64,000 nucleotides of DNA, taken from positions 254,071-318,070 of the forward strand of contig NZ_PCQD01000005.1 in assembly GCF_002979975.1 (NCBI RefSeq). The letters are read 5' to 3'. The position numbers and the translations under genes were made by a program. Shown here piece after piece: positions 39,468-47,869 of this stretch (position 1 is the first letter of the stretch; each line of letters begins with the position of its first letter). Source of the DNA: Pseudomonas sp. MYb185 (GTDB lineage Bacteria; Pseudomonadota; Gammaproteobacteria; Pseudomonadales; Pseudomonadaceae). Below the pieces are notes generated by a model. That model had not been told where the DNA came from, searched no databases, and saw only the letters and a program-made list of their open reading frames with translations.

Positions 39468-39520
39468 TGGCTCCGCGACCAGGACTCGAACCTGGGACCC
39501 AATGATTAACAGTCATTTGC
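39468..39520 (-). other. attL: 3' half of tRNA-Asn(GTT), junction of chromosome and integrative element
   Basis: On the minus strand, 53 bases match the 3' part of bacterial tRNA-Asn: anticodon stem and loop with GTT (TGACTGTTAATCA), variable loop, T arm (GGTTCGAGTCC), the acceptor 3' strand TCGCGGA and the encoded CCA. The 5' acceptor strand and D arm expected next are missing; foreign sequence starts after 39520. This is the standard scar of site-specific integration at a tRNA 3' end, and the intact tRNA should lie at the far end of the element, outside the window. Confidence 0.85.
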
Positions 39521-39549
39521 GCGGCGTCTAGCTAGGCTCAACAAGATTA

Positions 39550-39580
39550 CACGTATTCCATTCCAACGCTGGAGTACGTG
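39550..39580 (+). promoter_or_regulatory. Inverted repeat overlapping the soj/parA ribosome site
   Basis: CACGTATTCCA (39550-39560) pairs with TGGAGTACGTG (39570-39580), 11-base arms with one mismatch. The right arm contains the GGAG ribosome site of parA, three bases before the ATG. It could be an operator for partition proteins or an RNA hairpin that hides the ribosome site. Confidence 0.5.
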
Positions 39581-39582
39581 AA

Positions 39583-40449
39583 ATGCAGGTTTACACAGTA
39601 ATATCGACCAAGGGTGGTGTCGGCAAAAGCACCACCTGCGCTCATCTCGGCGGCCTGCTGGCCGACTCATCTATCAGGGTGCTGCTGATTGATCTCGACA
39701 ATCAGCCGACGCTGTCCAGTTACTATCAGCTTGAGGCCGAAGCGCCGGGCGGTACCTATGAGCTGATAGCGCTAAACCAGACTGCAAGCGAGCAGGTGGT
39801 GTCCAAAACCGTCATCAGCGGTCTGGATATCGTCGTATCCAACGACTACCACGCGCAGCTACCTCAGCTTTTGCTGTCGGCACCGGATGGACGCTTTCGT
39901 TTATCGAACCTCATACGGCAGTTTGAATCACGCTATGACGTTGTGATTCTCGACACCCAGGGCGCAAGGTCGATTGTCCTGGAAGCGGCTGTTCTTGCCG
40001 CTGATCATGCATTGTCTCCCATCACGCCAGAACTCTTGTCGGCACGTGAATTCATCCGGGGTACCTTGGGGATGCTGGAAGAGTTGGAGGTGCTTACCCA
40101 GTACACCAACCTGGTTGTGCCTAAAGTGTCATTGCTGATCAACAGGCTGGATGAAACGCGGGATGCCCGCGAGGTGAGTGCCAGCCTCTACCAGATGTTC
40201 TCCACCGACACGGACGCCCGGGTCCAGGTCATGTCGGCACCACTACGGCATTTGACTGCTTTCCGACAGGCTGCTGCGCTCGGTCAACCTATCCATCGTT
40301 TTGAGCCTACCAAACCTGCGGGACGCAAGTCTCCCGCCGGTGCAGATCAGATACGTGCAGTTGCCCTGGAGCTGAATCCAGAATGGAGCCCGTTCTTGCG
40401 AGCGGATGCCAACCAGACAGTGGAGGGCGCAAGCGATGCAATCCACTGA
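39583..40449 (+). CDS. soj: ParA/Soj family partition ATPase of the element
   Basis: A 288-residue deviant-Walker ATPase for stable inheritance of the excised element. Walker A is ISTKGGVGKSTTCAHLGG (residues about 7-24), followed by VLLIDLDNQPTLS (A') and VVILDTQGARS (Walker B). In PAPI-1 the homologous Soj is needed to keep the excised form. ATG 39583 directly follows an inverted repeat. The last 14 bases overlap the next gene. Confidence 0.93.
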   Translation: MQVYTVISTKGGVGKSTTCAHLGGLLADSSIRVLLIDLDNQPTLSSYYQLEAEAPGGTYELIALNQTASEQVVSKTVISGLDIVVSNDYHAQLPQLLLSAPDGRFRLSNLIRQFESRYDVVILDTQGARSIVLEAAVLAADHALSPITPELLSAREFIRGTLGMLEELEVLTQYTNLVVPKVSLLINRLDETRDAREVSASLYQMFSTDTDARVQVMSAPLRHLTAFRQAAALGQPIHRFEPTKPAGRKSPAGADQIRAVALELNPEWSPFLRADANQTVEGASDAIH

Positions 40450-41809
40450 GTCGAAAAAACGTGTCACCCAGGAAGTTGGGAGGCTGCCGCCTCACTCGGT
40501 AGAGGCGGAACAGGCGGTACTGGGCGGCCTGCTGCTCAACAACGACTGCTGGGACGACGTGTGCGAGATCATTACCGCGACTGACGCCTTTTATGTTCCG
40601 GAGCACCGGGTGCTCTGGAAAGCGATTCAGGGGCTGATTACACGGAATCTGCCTTTTGACATCGTGACGGTGGCTGAATACCTGAGCCCGGATGAGCGCC
40701 AACTGTTGGACTTGAGCTACTTGGGCAACCTCGTTCAGAACACGCCATCCACCGCCAACATTCATGTCTATGCACAGATTATCAGGGATCGTTTTCAGCT
40801 ACGTCAGCTGATGCTGATTGGCGCTGACCTAAGCCAGGAGGCGGGATCGGGTGATCTGCCGGGAGTGGAGCTGGTCGAGCAGGCTGAGAAACGATTGGCC
40901 GGCCTGGTCGAGTCGCCTGGCAAGCAGTACACCCCTTTGTCAGAAACGATGTCCAAGGTCATTGATCACATTGATTACAGCTTCAACAAGGGCGATGGCA
41001 TCACTGGAGTTTCTACAGGCTTTGTGGATCTGGACAAGGAGACTGCGGGGCTGCAACCGGCAGACCTGATCATTGTTGCTGGTCGCCCTTCGATGGGGAA
41101 AACCACATTCGGGGTGAATCTGGTTGAGAACGCCCTGGTCGCGAGGGCTGATCAGCCAGCATTTATTTTCAGTCTGGAGATGCCCAGGGAGCAGTTGGTC
41201 ATGCGCCTGTTGGCCAGCATGGGCAAGATCAATTTGCAGCGTTTACGAACAGGTCAGTTGGAAGACGAGGACTGGCCGAAGCTGACGCTGGCTGCCACCA
41301 AGCTTAAGGCAGTGGAAGATCGACTGATCATTGAGGATGAGGGTGGCTTGTCGGCCAGCGCGCTCAAGGCCAGGGCGCGCCGCTTTGCGCGCCGTTTCGG
41401 CAAGCCGTCAATGATCATGGTGGACTACCTGCAGTTGATGCATGAGCCGGGTAGGGAGAACCGCAACCTGGAAATTGCTTCGATCAGCATGGCTCTGAAG
41501 CAACTGGCCAAGGAGCTGGATACGCCAGTGGTGGCTCTGTCCCAGCTCAACCGTTCTGTCGATCAGCGTCCCAATAAACGCCCTACAAACTCCGATCTGC
41601 GTGACTCCGGCTCCATCGAGCAGGATGCCGACGTGATCATGTTTGTGTACCGGGATGAGGTTTATCACCCAGAAACCCCGGACACTGGAACTGCTGAGGT
41701 CATCATTGGAAAACAGCGTAATGGGCCGATAGGAACCGTCAAGCTGGCCTTCAACGGCAACTGCACCCGGTTTGACTCTTTGGAATTCAAACATCGGGAG
41801 GGGTTCTGA
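40436..41809 (+). CDS. DnaB-like replicative DNA helicase of the element
   Basis: A 457-residue hexameric helicase. The N-terminal primase-interacting domain starts PPHSVEAEQAVLGGLLLNND. The RecA-like C-domain has Walker A GRPSMGKTTFG at about residue 218, Walker B MIMVDYLQLMH, and the LRDSGSIEQDADVIMFVYRD motif. It should drive replication of the excised circle or help plasmid-like replication. ATG 40436 lies inside the end of parA with GGAGG upstream; an earlier in-frame start at 40406 is less likely. Confidence 0.92.
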   Translation: MQSTESKKRVTQEVGRLPPHSVEAEQAVLGGLLLNNDCWDDVCEIITATDAFYVPEHRVLWKAIQGLITRNLPFDIVTVAEYLSPDERQLLDLSYLGNLVQNTPSTANIHVYAQIIRDRFQLRQLMLIGADLSQEAGSGDLPGVELVEQAEKRLAGLVESPGKQYTPLSETMSKVIDHIDYSFNKGDGITGVSTGFVDLDKETAGLQPADLIIVAGRPSMGKTTFGVNLVENALVARADQPAFIFSLEMPREQLVMRLLASMGKINLQRLRTGQLEDEDWPKLTLAATKLKAVEDRLIIEDEGGLSASALKARARRFARRFGKPSMIMVDYLQLMHEPGRENRNLEIASISMALKQLAKELDTPVVALSQLNRSVDQRPNKRPTNSDLRDSGSIEQDADVIMFVYRDEVYHPETPDTGTAEVIIGKQRNGPIGTVKLAFNGNCTRFDSLEFKHREGF

Positions 41810-41810
41810 T

Positions 41811-42527
41811 ATGGCCAAGTCATCGTCAAGAAGTATCACCACTGATCAGGTACTGGACGCAGCCAAGTACCTCAGTTCTCAGGACCTTCGTTCCATGCAG
41901 TCCCGGCTGACCACCACCGGCAAAGAGCTATCCAAGCTGGCGGAAACATCATCGCTGAACCGTCTGTTAAGTAACGAAGAGAAGGCTGTGCTTCAACGGG
42001 CAGCGGGGGTGGTCAACACTGTCAATGCACGTATTGCTCATGCTAAGGAAAAGAAACAACGTGATGAGAAAAGACGAGAAGCAGCATTCAAAGCCAGACA
42101 TGCCGAGGCTCGGAAACTTGCGCTCCAACACTTTCCATTGCCACCGGTCAATTCCGTCGAGCAAGGTGTTGAGGTTATCAGGGTGGCTCTTGTCCTCAAC
42201 CATTTGAAGGTACTGCACTACTTCTACAGTACCGACGAGTTTGCCGCAAAGATATCCAGAGCCAGGCATACACCGGCCAATAGGGACGTAGCCAGCCACC
42301 TGCGACGCGAGCTTAGATTTCTTGCAAGTAAAATTCTGCAGGGCGTGGAAGATGCGTTGGCGGATCGCCCCGAGGCATTGGATGATGATCAACGAGACCT
42401 AAGCACTCTTCTCGGCATCTTGATAGCCAAGGCGGATGAAGTGCGTCCACAGGTGCTGAAACAGCAAGCGGAGGTCATTGAGGGCTGGACTGCTGCGCTG
42501 TCTGAGGCGGGGGTGGCCAATGACTAA
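41811..42527 (+). CDS. Conserved element protein, coiled-coil, unknown function
   Basis: A 238-residue, mostly helical, charged protein (MAKSSSRSITTDQVLDAAKY). A Lys/Arg/Glu-rich segment at about residues 75-105 (HAKEKKQRDEKRREAAFKAR) is a likely coiled coil. No catalytic motif is seen. ATG 41811 follows the dnaB stop by one base, with GGAGGGG upstream. The place in the partition/replication operon suggests a DNA-transaction role. Confidence 0.75.
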   Translation: MAKSSSRSITTDQVLDAAKYLSSQDLRSMQSRLTTTGKELSKLAETSSLNRLLSNEEKAVLQRAAGVVNTVNARIAHAKEKKQRDEKRREAAFKARHAEARKLALQHFPLPPVNSVEQGVEVIRVALVLNHLKVLHYFYSTDEFAAKISRARHTPANRDVASHLRRELRFLASKILQGVEDALADRPEALDDDQRDLSTLLGILIAKADEVRPQVLKQQAEVIEGWTAALSEAGVAND

Positions 42528-42705
42528 GCCATCCGAGTCTTTTCGTTTAAGCCACTGGTGCCGTAACTGCGAGCGACATCTGACTGAGCTGCAAGCGCGA
42601 ATTGTTTTCCCGGGGGAACGAGCTCATAAGACCAGGTCAACGCTATGGGGCTGCCCTTATTGCCACTCCCATGAAGTTGAGAAACTTCAGGAGGTGAGTG
42701 CATGA
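42520..42705 (+). CDS. Small zinc-ribbon-like protein
   Basis: A 61-residue protein with two cysteine pairs, HWCRNCERH and GCPYCHSHEV, spaced as in a zinc ribbon. The ATG at 42520 overlaps the preceding stop by 8 bp. It may bind nucleic acid or a partner protein. No named family is recognised. Confidence 0.65.
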   Translation: MTKPSESFRLSHWCRNCERHLTELQARIVFPGERAHKTRSTLWGCPYCHSHEVEKLQEVSA

Positions 42706-42938
42706 ACAGCGCAATCGCACTCGGAAAGCTGAAAAAACCTCTCCAGGAGCTGGCTGACTTTGCCGTCGGCCTGGGCTGGCAAGTGAGCCGTACCAGGGGT
42801 GGGCACATCCGTTTCACCAAGGAGGGTTACCCGCCAATCTACACCTCATCTACGCCAAGCGATCCACGTGCAGGACTCAATGCGCGGGCTCTGTTGCGCA
42901 GGGCGGCAAGCAGATCGGTACGGAGGGTATCTCCATGA
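42702..42938 (+). CDS. HicA-like (YcfA/dsRBD-fold) small protein
   Basis: A 78-residue basic protein with the HicA-type core: GWQVSRTRGGHIRFTKEGYP with the G-G-H-x-x-F element carrying the catalytic His of HicA mRNA interferases, then TPSDPRAGLNARALLRRA. No HicB antitoxin is next to it. ATGA overlaps the previous stop. It may be an RNA-binding part of the element's operon rather than a free toxin. Confidence 0.6.
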   Translation: MNSAIALGKLKKPLQELADFAVGLGWQVSRTRGGHIRFTKEGYPPIYTSSTPSDPRAGLNARALLRRAASRSVRRVSP

Positions 42939-43627
42939 TCCCGGATCGCATCATGCGCAAGATTGAGCGCTGCCTTGCCCTGTCATCCAGTGCCAATGCT
43001 AACGAAGCTGGAATTGCATTGCGTCAGGCGCAGAAGCTGATGGAAGAATATGGTCTGACCCGCCTGGATGTGGCGGCTTCTTCTATTGAGGAGAAGTGCG
43101 TTGATTCCAAGTCAGGCAAGACGCCACCCAACTACCTCGTGGTGTTGGCCTCGATGGTGGCAGCCGGCTTTGGCACTGAGGCCATTTATTCCGTCCGCTA
43201 TTCCAGAAACGGCTATATCGGTAGCTGGTCTTTCATTGGCCCTGACGGAAGTCCGCGAATCAGCGGCTATGCCTACACGGTGTTACAGCGCCGCCTGCTG
43301 CAGGACCGCAAGCAGTACCAGGACTCCTTGCCCTCACGCTTGAAACGCACCACCAAGATTCGCAGGGCCGACGCATTTGCAGAAGCCTGGCTGGCTGCCG
43401 TGAAGAAGCAGGTCATCCCCGCCGCGCCTACCGATGAGGCACGGCAGGCGATTGAGTATTACCTGTCCAGGCATCACGGCAACCTTCAGGATCTTACAGG
43501 CAGGGCGACCGGCGATCTTCGCCGTCATGACCGAGCTGCACTGACAGCAGGATATGAGGCTGGCCTTTCGATACAGCTCCACCAGGCAGTAGAACAACGT
43601 TACACAGAGGTACTGACCCATGACTGA
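42935..43627 (+). CDS. DUF2786 domain protein
   Basis: A 230-residue protein. The N-terminal DUF2786 domain (residues about 4-45: KIERCLALSSSANANEAGIA then LRQAQKLMEEYGL) is followed by a larger domain of unknown fold with ATIYSVRYSRNGY-like strands and many Arg/Lys. It is common in phages and mobile elements; biochemical role unknown. It overlaps both neighbours by 4 and 8 bp. Confidence 0.75.
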   Translation: MIPDRIMRKIERCLALSSSANANEAGIALRQAQKLMEEYGLTRLDVAASSIEEKCVDSKSGKTPPNYLVVLASMVAAGFGTEAIYSVRYSRNGYIGSWSFIGPDGSPRISGYAYTVLQRRLLQDRKQYQDSLPSRLKRTTKIRRADAFAEAWLAAVKKQVIPAAPTDEARQAIEYYLSRHHGNLQDLTGRATGDLRRHDRAALTAGYEAGLSIQLHQAVEQRYTEVLTHD

Positions 43628-44114
43628 TATTCGATCGTTCCCAAACAAGATGGCGGCGGATACTCGCTTCCAGTGCCAGTACTTTCTCTGTGTTGAACTG
43701 GATCCGTTATTGGCCATGAAACAACTGGTTGAGCCAGCCAATTCGTGCTCCAGATTGCTGCAACAGCTCCTCAATGATCGCCCATTGAAGGACGGCGAGG
43801 TCTGGCAGTATGAACTGGAGGATGTACGCATGATCCTGCAGGCGGTGCGTAACCCGTTGGTAAGTGAACAGGATCGGCGCCGCTGGGTGCTTCTGGAGCT
43901 GCAGGAGCAACCTGACTTTGAGCTGTATGCCATTGCAATCGATGGGGTGGCCACGGTACTGAAGCAACTGACCAATGTGCCGGGCTGGGAGGAGATAGCC
44001 AGCGCACGACAGCTGGTACTTGCCCTGAATGATTTGCATGACCGGATCATGACTGCGGTACATCCAGACAGTCAGGCGCTGCTGGAAAAACAACAGCTGG
44101 TAAGGGGACTGTGA
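43620..44114 (+). CDS. Conserved element protein of unknown function
   Basis: A 164-residue, leucine-rich helical protein without recognised motifs (MTDIRSFPNKMAADTRFQCQ). The middle region RWVLLELQEQPDFELYAIAI suggests an alpha/beta core. It lies between the DUF2786 gene (8-bp overlap) and parB (1-bp overlap), so it is likely part of the partition/replication operon. Confidence 0.65.
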   Translation: MTDIRSFPNKMAADTRFQCQYFLCVELDPLLAMKQLVEPANSCSRLLQQLLNDRPLKDGEVWQYELEDVRMILQAVRNPLVSEQDRRRWVLLELQEQPDFELYAIAIDGVATVLKQLTNVPGWEEIASARQLVLALNDLHDRIMTAVHPDSQALLEKQQLVRGL

Positions 44115-46030
44115 TGAGCAAGAACCTTTCCACTGCAGATTATATGGCCAAGCTGCAACAGCCTGGTCCGGCGTTACGGACAAAGCAGGTCGACAAACTG
44201 ACAGCGCCGCTGGCCGAGATGGCCATGCAGATAACGCTGGACCAGGTGCGCCCCTATGACCGCAACCCGCGTACCTTACGCAATTCGAAATATGATGAGA
44301 TCAAGGAGTCCATCCGGGAGGTTGGACTGAAACAGCCGCCGCCCATTACCCAACGACCGGGCGATGACAAGTTCATGATTTCCGATGGCGGCAATACTCG
44401 CCTGGCAATCCTGAATGAGCTGTATCAGGAGACGGGAGATGAAAAATACTACCGCTTCTGGTGCGTGTACCGGCCCTGGCAGTCGGAGCTGGCCACCATG
44501 GCTGGACACCTGTCTGAGAACGAAAACCGCTCGGACCTGACCTGGATTGAGAAGGCCCTGGGTGTGGCTGAACTCAAGCAGATGCTGGAGGAGGAGGCTG
44601 ACAAGGAGCTGTCGCAGCGTGAACTGGCCAGACGCTTTGCCGCACTGGGCTTTTCCGTCAGCCATAGTCATATCAGTCGTATGCTGTATACCGTCGAGCA
44701 CTTCTGGCCAACGCTGCCGACCACCCTGAAAAGCGGGCTGGGAAAACCTCAAATTGAGAAGCTGATTGCCTACCGCGAAGCCTGCCTGGAAATCTGGAAG
44801 CGCTGTGACGCCAAGCCGGTGGAGGAGTTCGATCCGGCCTGGCATGAGATCCTCAGCCAATTTGACTATGAGGAGCAGACCGAGCTGCCCTGGTCGATCG
44901 TTGAGGATCGCCTGTTGGGCATGCTGGAGGATCATTCGGGCGCTCACCTGCATACGCTGGATTGGTGTCTCAGACGTTTGCTGGAGTGCAGGAAGCGACG
45001 CCAGAGCATCGATGACCCGGAAATCTGGCATCCGCTGGTTGTGGAGATGGAGCGAGTACGCGACCCGTCGGCGCATCCACTGAAATTCTACCCGCCGTTG
45101 CCGGGCGAGGAGGAAGATGCGCCCAAGCGCGAGCGCAAGCCGCGCCAGGGCGAGCCGGAGCAGAGTGAAGACATTGTCCCGCTCACTGATCCTTCTGCTA
45201 CTGCTACTCACAACACCTCGAGTGAAGATGAGGAAGAGAAGGCCCGTCTGCAGGCGGAGATCGAGCAGCTGCGCATGGAAAAGGAACAACTGCTGAGGCG
45301 CACCCCGGCGCCCGCGCCAAGTGTGCTGGCCGGAAATGGTGTAGGCGAGACCGATAATGAGCTGGATGACGATGCGACGGCGTTGATGTTGGGCGCAGAC
45401 CAGCAGCCTGCGACTGTTGAGCCGACACTGATGGGTGAATATCTGGATGAACGCACAGATGAGCAGCGTATAGCAGACTTGACGTTGTCTCCGGTCTTCG
45501 AGTCAGAGAGCAAGCGCAAGATGCGCCACGCTGTAGCGGAATTGCAGGGAGGCAAGGCGGGCAACTTCGAGGACTTTGCTGTTCAGGCCATTCCCCTGAT
45601 GTCCGCCGGGCCATTGACGGCAGTGACCGATATCTGGTGGATCGATGACCATGGCAAGGATCCGCGTACGCTGCGGTTCCTGATTTTCCGCCTGGCGATG
45701 GCAATCGGACAATGGGCAGGCTTTCCGCTGATGGATACAGCGGAAGGTGAAGCGCCGCTGCAGCGAAATCAGCAGGAGGGGCTTGGCTATGAACTGTATC
45801 CTCTGACCGGCGAACTGGAGCATAGCCTGGTCGCCCAGCGTGTCTGGCAGCTACTGGCTGCATTGAAAGGTGAAATGCAGCCGCTGTATCCCTCTGACAT
45901 TACCTTGCTTGGTGACCTCTTGGGCACCACCGATAACGAAGGCTACATGCCAGATGAGGTGCTGATTCGGCTGTTCCGCCTGATTCGTCTGGTTCGTGTT
46001 CTCCACTCACTCGACAAAGGAGAGTCCTGA
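44114..46030 (+). CDS. parB: ParB family partition protein of PFGI-1-type elements
   Basis: A 638-residue protein, much longer than chromosomal ParB. The N-terminal ParB/Srx-like domain (QITLDQVRPYDRNPRTLRN, MISDGGNTRLAIL, LSENENRSDLTWIEKA) is followed by a helix-turn-helix (LSQRELARRFAALG, SVSHSHISRMLY), an acidic linker and a C-terminal domain of unknown role. The ATG at 44114 is preferred to a GTG one codon earlier. With Soj it should secure partition or maintenance of the excised element. Confidence 0.88.
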   Translation: MSKNLSTADYMAKLQQPGPALRTKQVDKLTAPLAEMAMQITLDQVRPYDRNPRTLRNSKYDEIKESIREVGLKQPPPITQRPGDDKFMISDGGNTRLAILNELYQETGDEKYYRFWCVYRPWQSELATMAGHLSENENRSDLTWIEKALGVAELKQMLEEEADKELSQRELARRFAALGFSVSHSHISRMLYTVEHFWPTLPTTLKSGLGKPQIEKLIAYREACLEIWKRCDAKPVEEFDPAWHEILSQFDYEEQTELPWSIVEDRLLGMLEDHSGAHLHTLDWCLRRLLECRKRRQSIDDPEIWHPLVVEMERVRDPSAHPLKFYPPLPGEEEDAPKRERKPRQGEPEQSEDIVPLTDPSATATHNTSSEDEEEKARLQAEIEQLRMEKEQLLRRTPAPAPSVLAGNGVGETDNELDDDATALMLGADQQPATVEPTLMGEYLDERTDEQRIADLTLSPVFESESKRKMRHAVAELQGGKAGNFEDFAVQAIPLMSAGPLTAVTDIWWIDDHGKDPRTLRFLIFRLAMAIGQWAGFPLMDTAEGEAPLQRNQQEGLGYELYPLTGELEHSLVAQRVWQLLAALKGEMQPLYPSDITLLGDLLGTTDNEGYMPDEVLIRLFRLIRLVRVLHSLDKGES

Positions 46031-46031
46031 T

Positions 46032-46637
46032 ATGGATAGCGTCGTGACATTGTCCATCCTTCGCCAGGCCATCACCTATGTGCGTGAAGGTAATATGCGC
46101 CGCGCCAGGGCGCTGGGCTTTACTGATCCGGAGCTTCGAGAGTTGCGCCGCTTGAGCGCAACCGATGTGGATGCGTTGGCCAGCAGCAATCCGGTTGTCT
46201 GCCGGCTGTCGGTAGACCATGAACTGCTTGGCGGCGTGTTCCGCCGCCTGAGTACGGATGTGGATCGGGAGAAAACAATTGATCGGTGCCTGATGCTGGG
46301 GGCATCGGTGCAGATGATGTATTCCTTCTTCGGTTTGACCGGCAATGACTGTTCAACTCGGCGAGCGTTGCTCGGGCTGGAGTCAAGGCAGGGGCGTCTG
46401 GCCATGCCTGCCGAAGAAAGCGAGCATGATGCCTACAGGCGTTGGCAGCAGATCTGTGATGCGCCTGATGATGTTCGGGCAGCGGATGACATTCAAGGCA
46501 TGATCGTGCTGGCGGAAGAAACCGACATTCCCCTGGGCGTGGTATGGCAACTGGTAAAAAACTGGAGTCGGGCCACAAGCGGCTCGCCCGCCAAGCTCCA
46601 GCTGCTGTCTGACGGGGGACGTGCATGCGCACGGTAG
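46032..46637 (+). CDS. DUF2857 family element protein
   Basis: A 201-residue helical protein (MDSVVTLSILRQAITYVREG) with ELRELRRLSATDVDALASS and a later MMYSFFGLTGNDCSTRRALL segment that resembles a helix-turn-helix. It matches the DUF2857 family, found next to STY4528-like genes in these elements. AGGAGA precedes ATG 46032. It overlaps the next gene by 13 bp. Confidence 0.75.
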   Translation: MDSVVTLSILRQAITYVREGNMRRARALGFTDPELRELRRLSATDVDALASSNPVVCRLSVDHELLGGVFRRLSTDVDREKTIDRCLMLGASVQMMYSFFGLTGNDCSTRRALLGLESRQGRLAMPAEESEHDAYRRWQQICDAPDDVRAADDIQGMIVLAEETDIPLGVVWQLVKNWSRATSGSPAKLQLLSDGGRACAR

Positions 46638-47869
46638 ATGATTGGCAAGTGCTGGTGGGTAGGGCCACATCTGCCATCACCCAGCGAGCCGATGCCGGTA
46701 CCGCAGAGCCATCCAGTGGTGACACACTGGATGGCTTACTGTTTTTTGGTAATCCGCATGAGACCGTTCCCAGGGCTCTGTTGTTGGACAGCTGTCTTGG
46801 CGCCGTGGATGTGCTGGGATGGCAAATGATCAGACTGCTGTCGACCGCTGACCGAACCACCGCCTTTCCTACCTATGATCAGCTGCAGCCTCTGTTGAGG
46901 TCTGCGCCGGGCACCAGTGCTTCCCGCGGCACAGTGGCACGGGTGATAGCGGTGCTACGTCTGACACGCTGGTTGAGTCTCTGTCATAAGGCACGGCATG
47001 ACACCAATGGACGGATCATGGGCAACGTTTATGCGCTGCACGATGAGCCTTTGGCGGCGGATGAGGCAACCATGCTGGATCCGGCCTACTGTGAATTTGT
47101 GGAGCAGTGCCTGGAGCACAGCAACGCCGCTGTGCGTGCTGTCGCCAGGCTGGTGACTGAAGAGATGCAGCACGATGGTGGAGGCCGCTCGGTATCTCGT
47201 CTCAATCGCCGGATACAGCGCTTTGCAGAGATGAGCCAAGGTAGATCGAAGAAGGCCCGGGCGAGAGTGGGACAAGCCCAGTTCTCAGAGCGAACCAGGG
47301 CCGAGAACCAGGTGAAAACACCTAGTTCTCAGAGCGAACCAGGGCAGTTCCCTGACGTGCTCAAGCCTGGTTCGCAGAGAGAACTAAGTGGAAATACGGG
47401 GCTTTGCGCCCCAGTTCGCTCTGAGAACCAGGACAGTACAGTACAAGTACGTATTTATAAAAATACAAGTACTGTACCGAGCGACCAGGACTTGCACTGG
47501 GATGCAGCTTTGCAGATGAGCGATCAGGAGCGCGCTGACCTGGTTCCGACACTTGGCCGGCTGGAGAGAGAAACAGCCCAATGGGTGCTGGACGAAACCG
47601 CTGGCCGAGTGTTGGCGGGCAAGGCACGATCGCCCAAGGCGTTGCTGCGCTCACTGGTCAACCTTGCGCTCAAGGGTGAGTTCAAGGTTACGACCTATGC
47701 GCACTCGGTGCAGAGTGCACGACATCCCATGCCGGCTGCGCCTGTACAGCCCAACGGTAATGTTCAATACATCGCTGATGTTCCAGAGCCTCCATCACCG
47801 AGAGTGAGCGCCGAGGAGGCTCATGCCAGTCGCCAGCAGCTGTTGGCAGCCATGGGGCTGAAACGATGA
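46625..47869 (+). CDS. STY4528-type pathogenicity-island replication protein
   Basis: A 414-residue protein. The N-terminal part resembles a winged-helix replication initiator (AFPTYDQLQPLLRSAPGTSA, SRGTVARVIAVLRLTRWLSL). A low-complexity linker follows (about residues 215-290), then a C-terminal helical region. The linker DNA carries a regular array of dyads and an AT-rich inverted repeat (see separate entry), so the gene seems to contain its own replication sites. ATGA links it to a possible tiny downstream ORF. The family name is by similarity to SPI-7 STY4528; biochemical function is not proven. Confidence 0.85.
   Translation: MRTVDDWQVLVGRATSAITQRADAGTAEPSSGDTLDGLLFFGNPHETVPRALLLDSCLGAVDVLGWQMIRLLSTADRTTAFPTYDQLQPLLRSAPGTSASRGTVARVIAVLRLTRWLSLCHKARHDTNGRIMGNVYALHDEPLAADEATMLDPAYCEFVEQCLEHSNAAVRAVARLVTEEMQHDGGGRSVSRLNRRIQRFAEMSQGRSKKARARVGQAQFSERTRAENQVKTPSSQSEPGQFPDVLKPGSQRELSGNTGLCAPVRSENQDSTVQVRIYKNTSTVPSDQDLHWDAALQMSDQERADLVPTLGRLERETAQWVLDETAGRVLAGKARSPKALLRSLVNLALKGEFKVTTYAHSVQSARHPMPAAPVQPNGNVQYIADVPEPPSPRVSAEEAHASRQQLLAAMGLKR
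47280..47477. repeat. Iteron-like dyad array plus AT-rich inverted repeat inside the replication-protein gene
   Basis: Four GTTC-N7-GAAC dyads have cores at 47281-47295, 47325-47339, 47370-47384 and 47414-47428, spaced 44, 45 and 44 bp. The first two are identical over 22 bp (47280-47301 and 47324-47345). The fourth has the core inverted and the third is a variant. Downstream lies GTACAGTAC (47436-47444) paired with GTACTGTAC (47469-47477), around an AT-rich core with GTATTT-ATAA-AAATAC. The two identical copies are read in different codon phases, so conservation is at DNA level. This looks like an intragenic replication origin or operator array. Confidence 0.7.

Noticed and set aside
39468..39520. 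A complete tRNA-Asn gene
   Set aside because: Only the 3' half is present; the D arm and 5' acceptor strand are replaced by unrelated sequence.
47280..47477. A CRISPR array
   Set aside because: Repeats are short dyads in both orientations within a coding gene, without uniform spacers or cas genes nearby.
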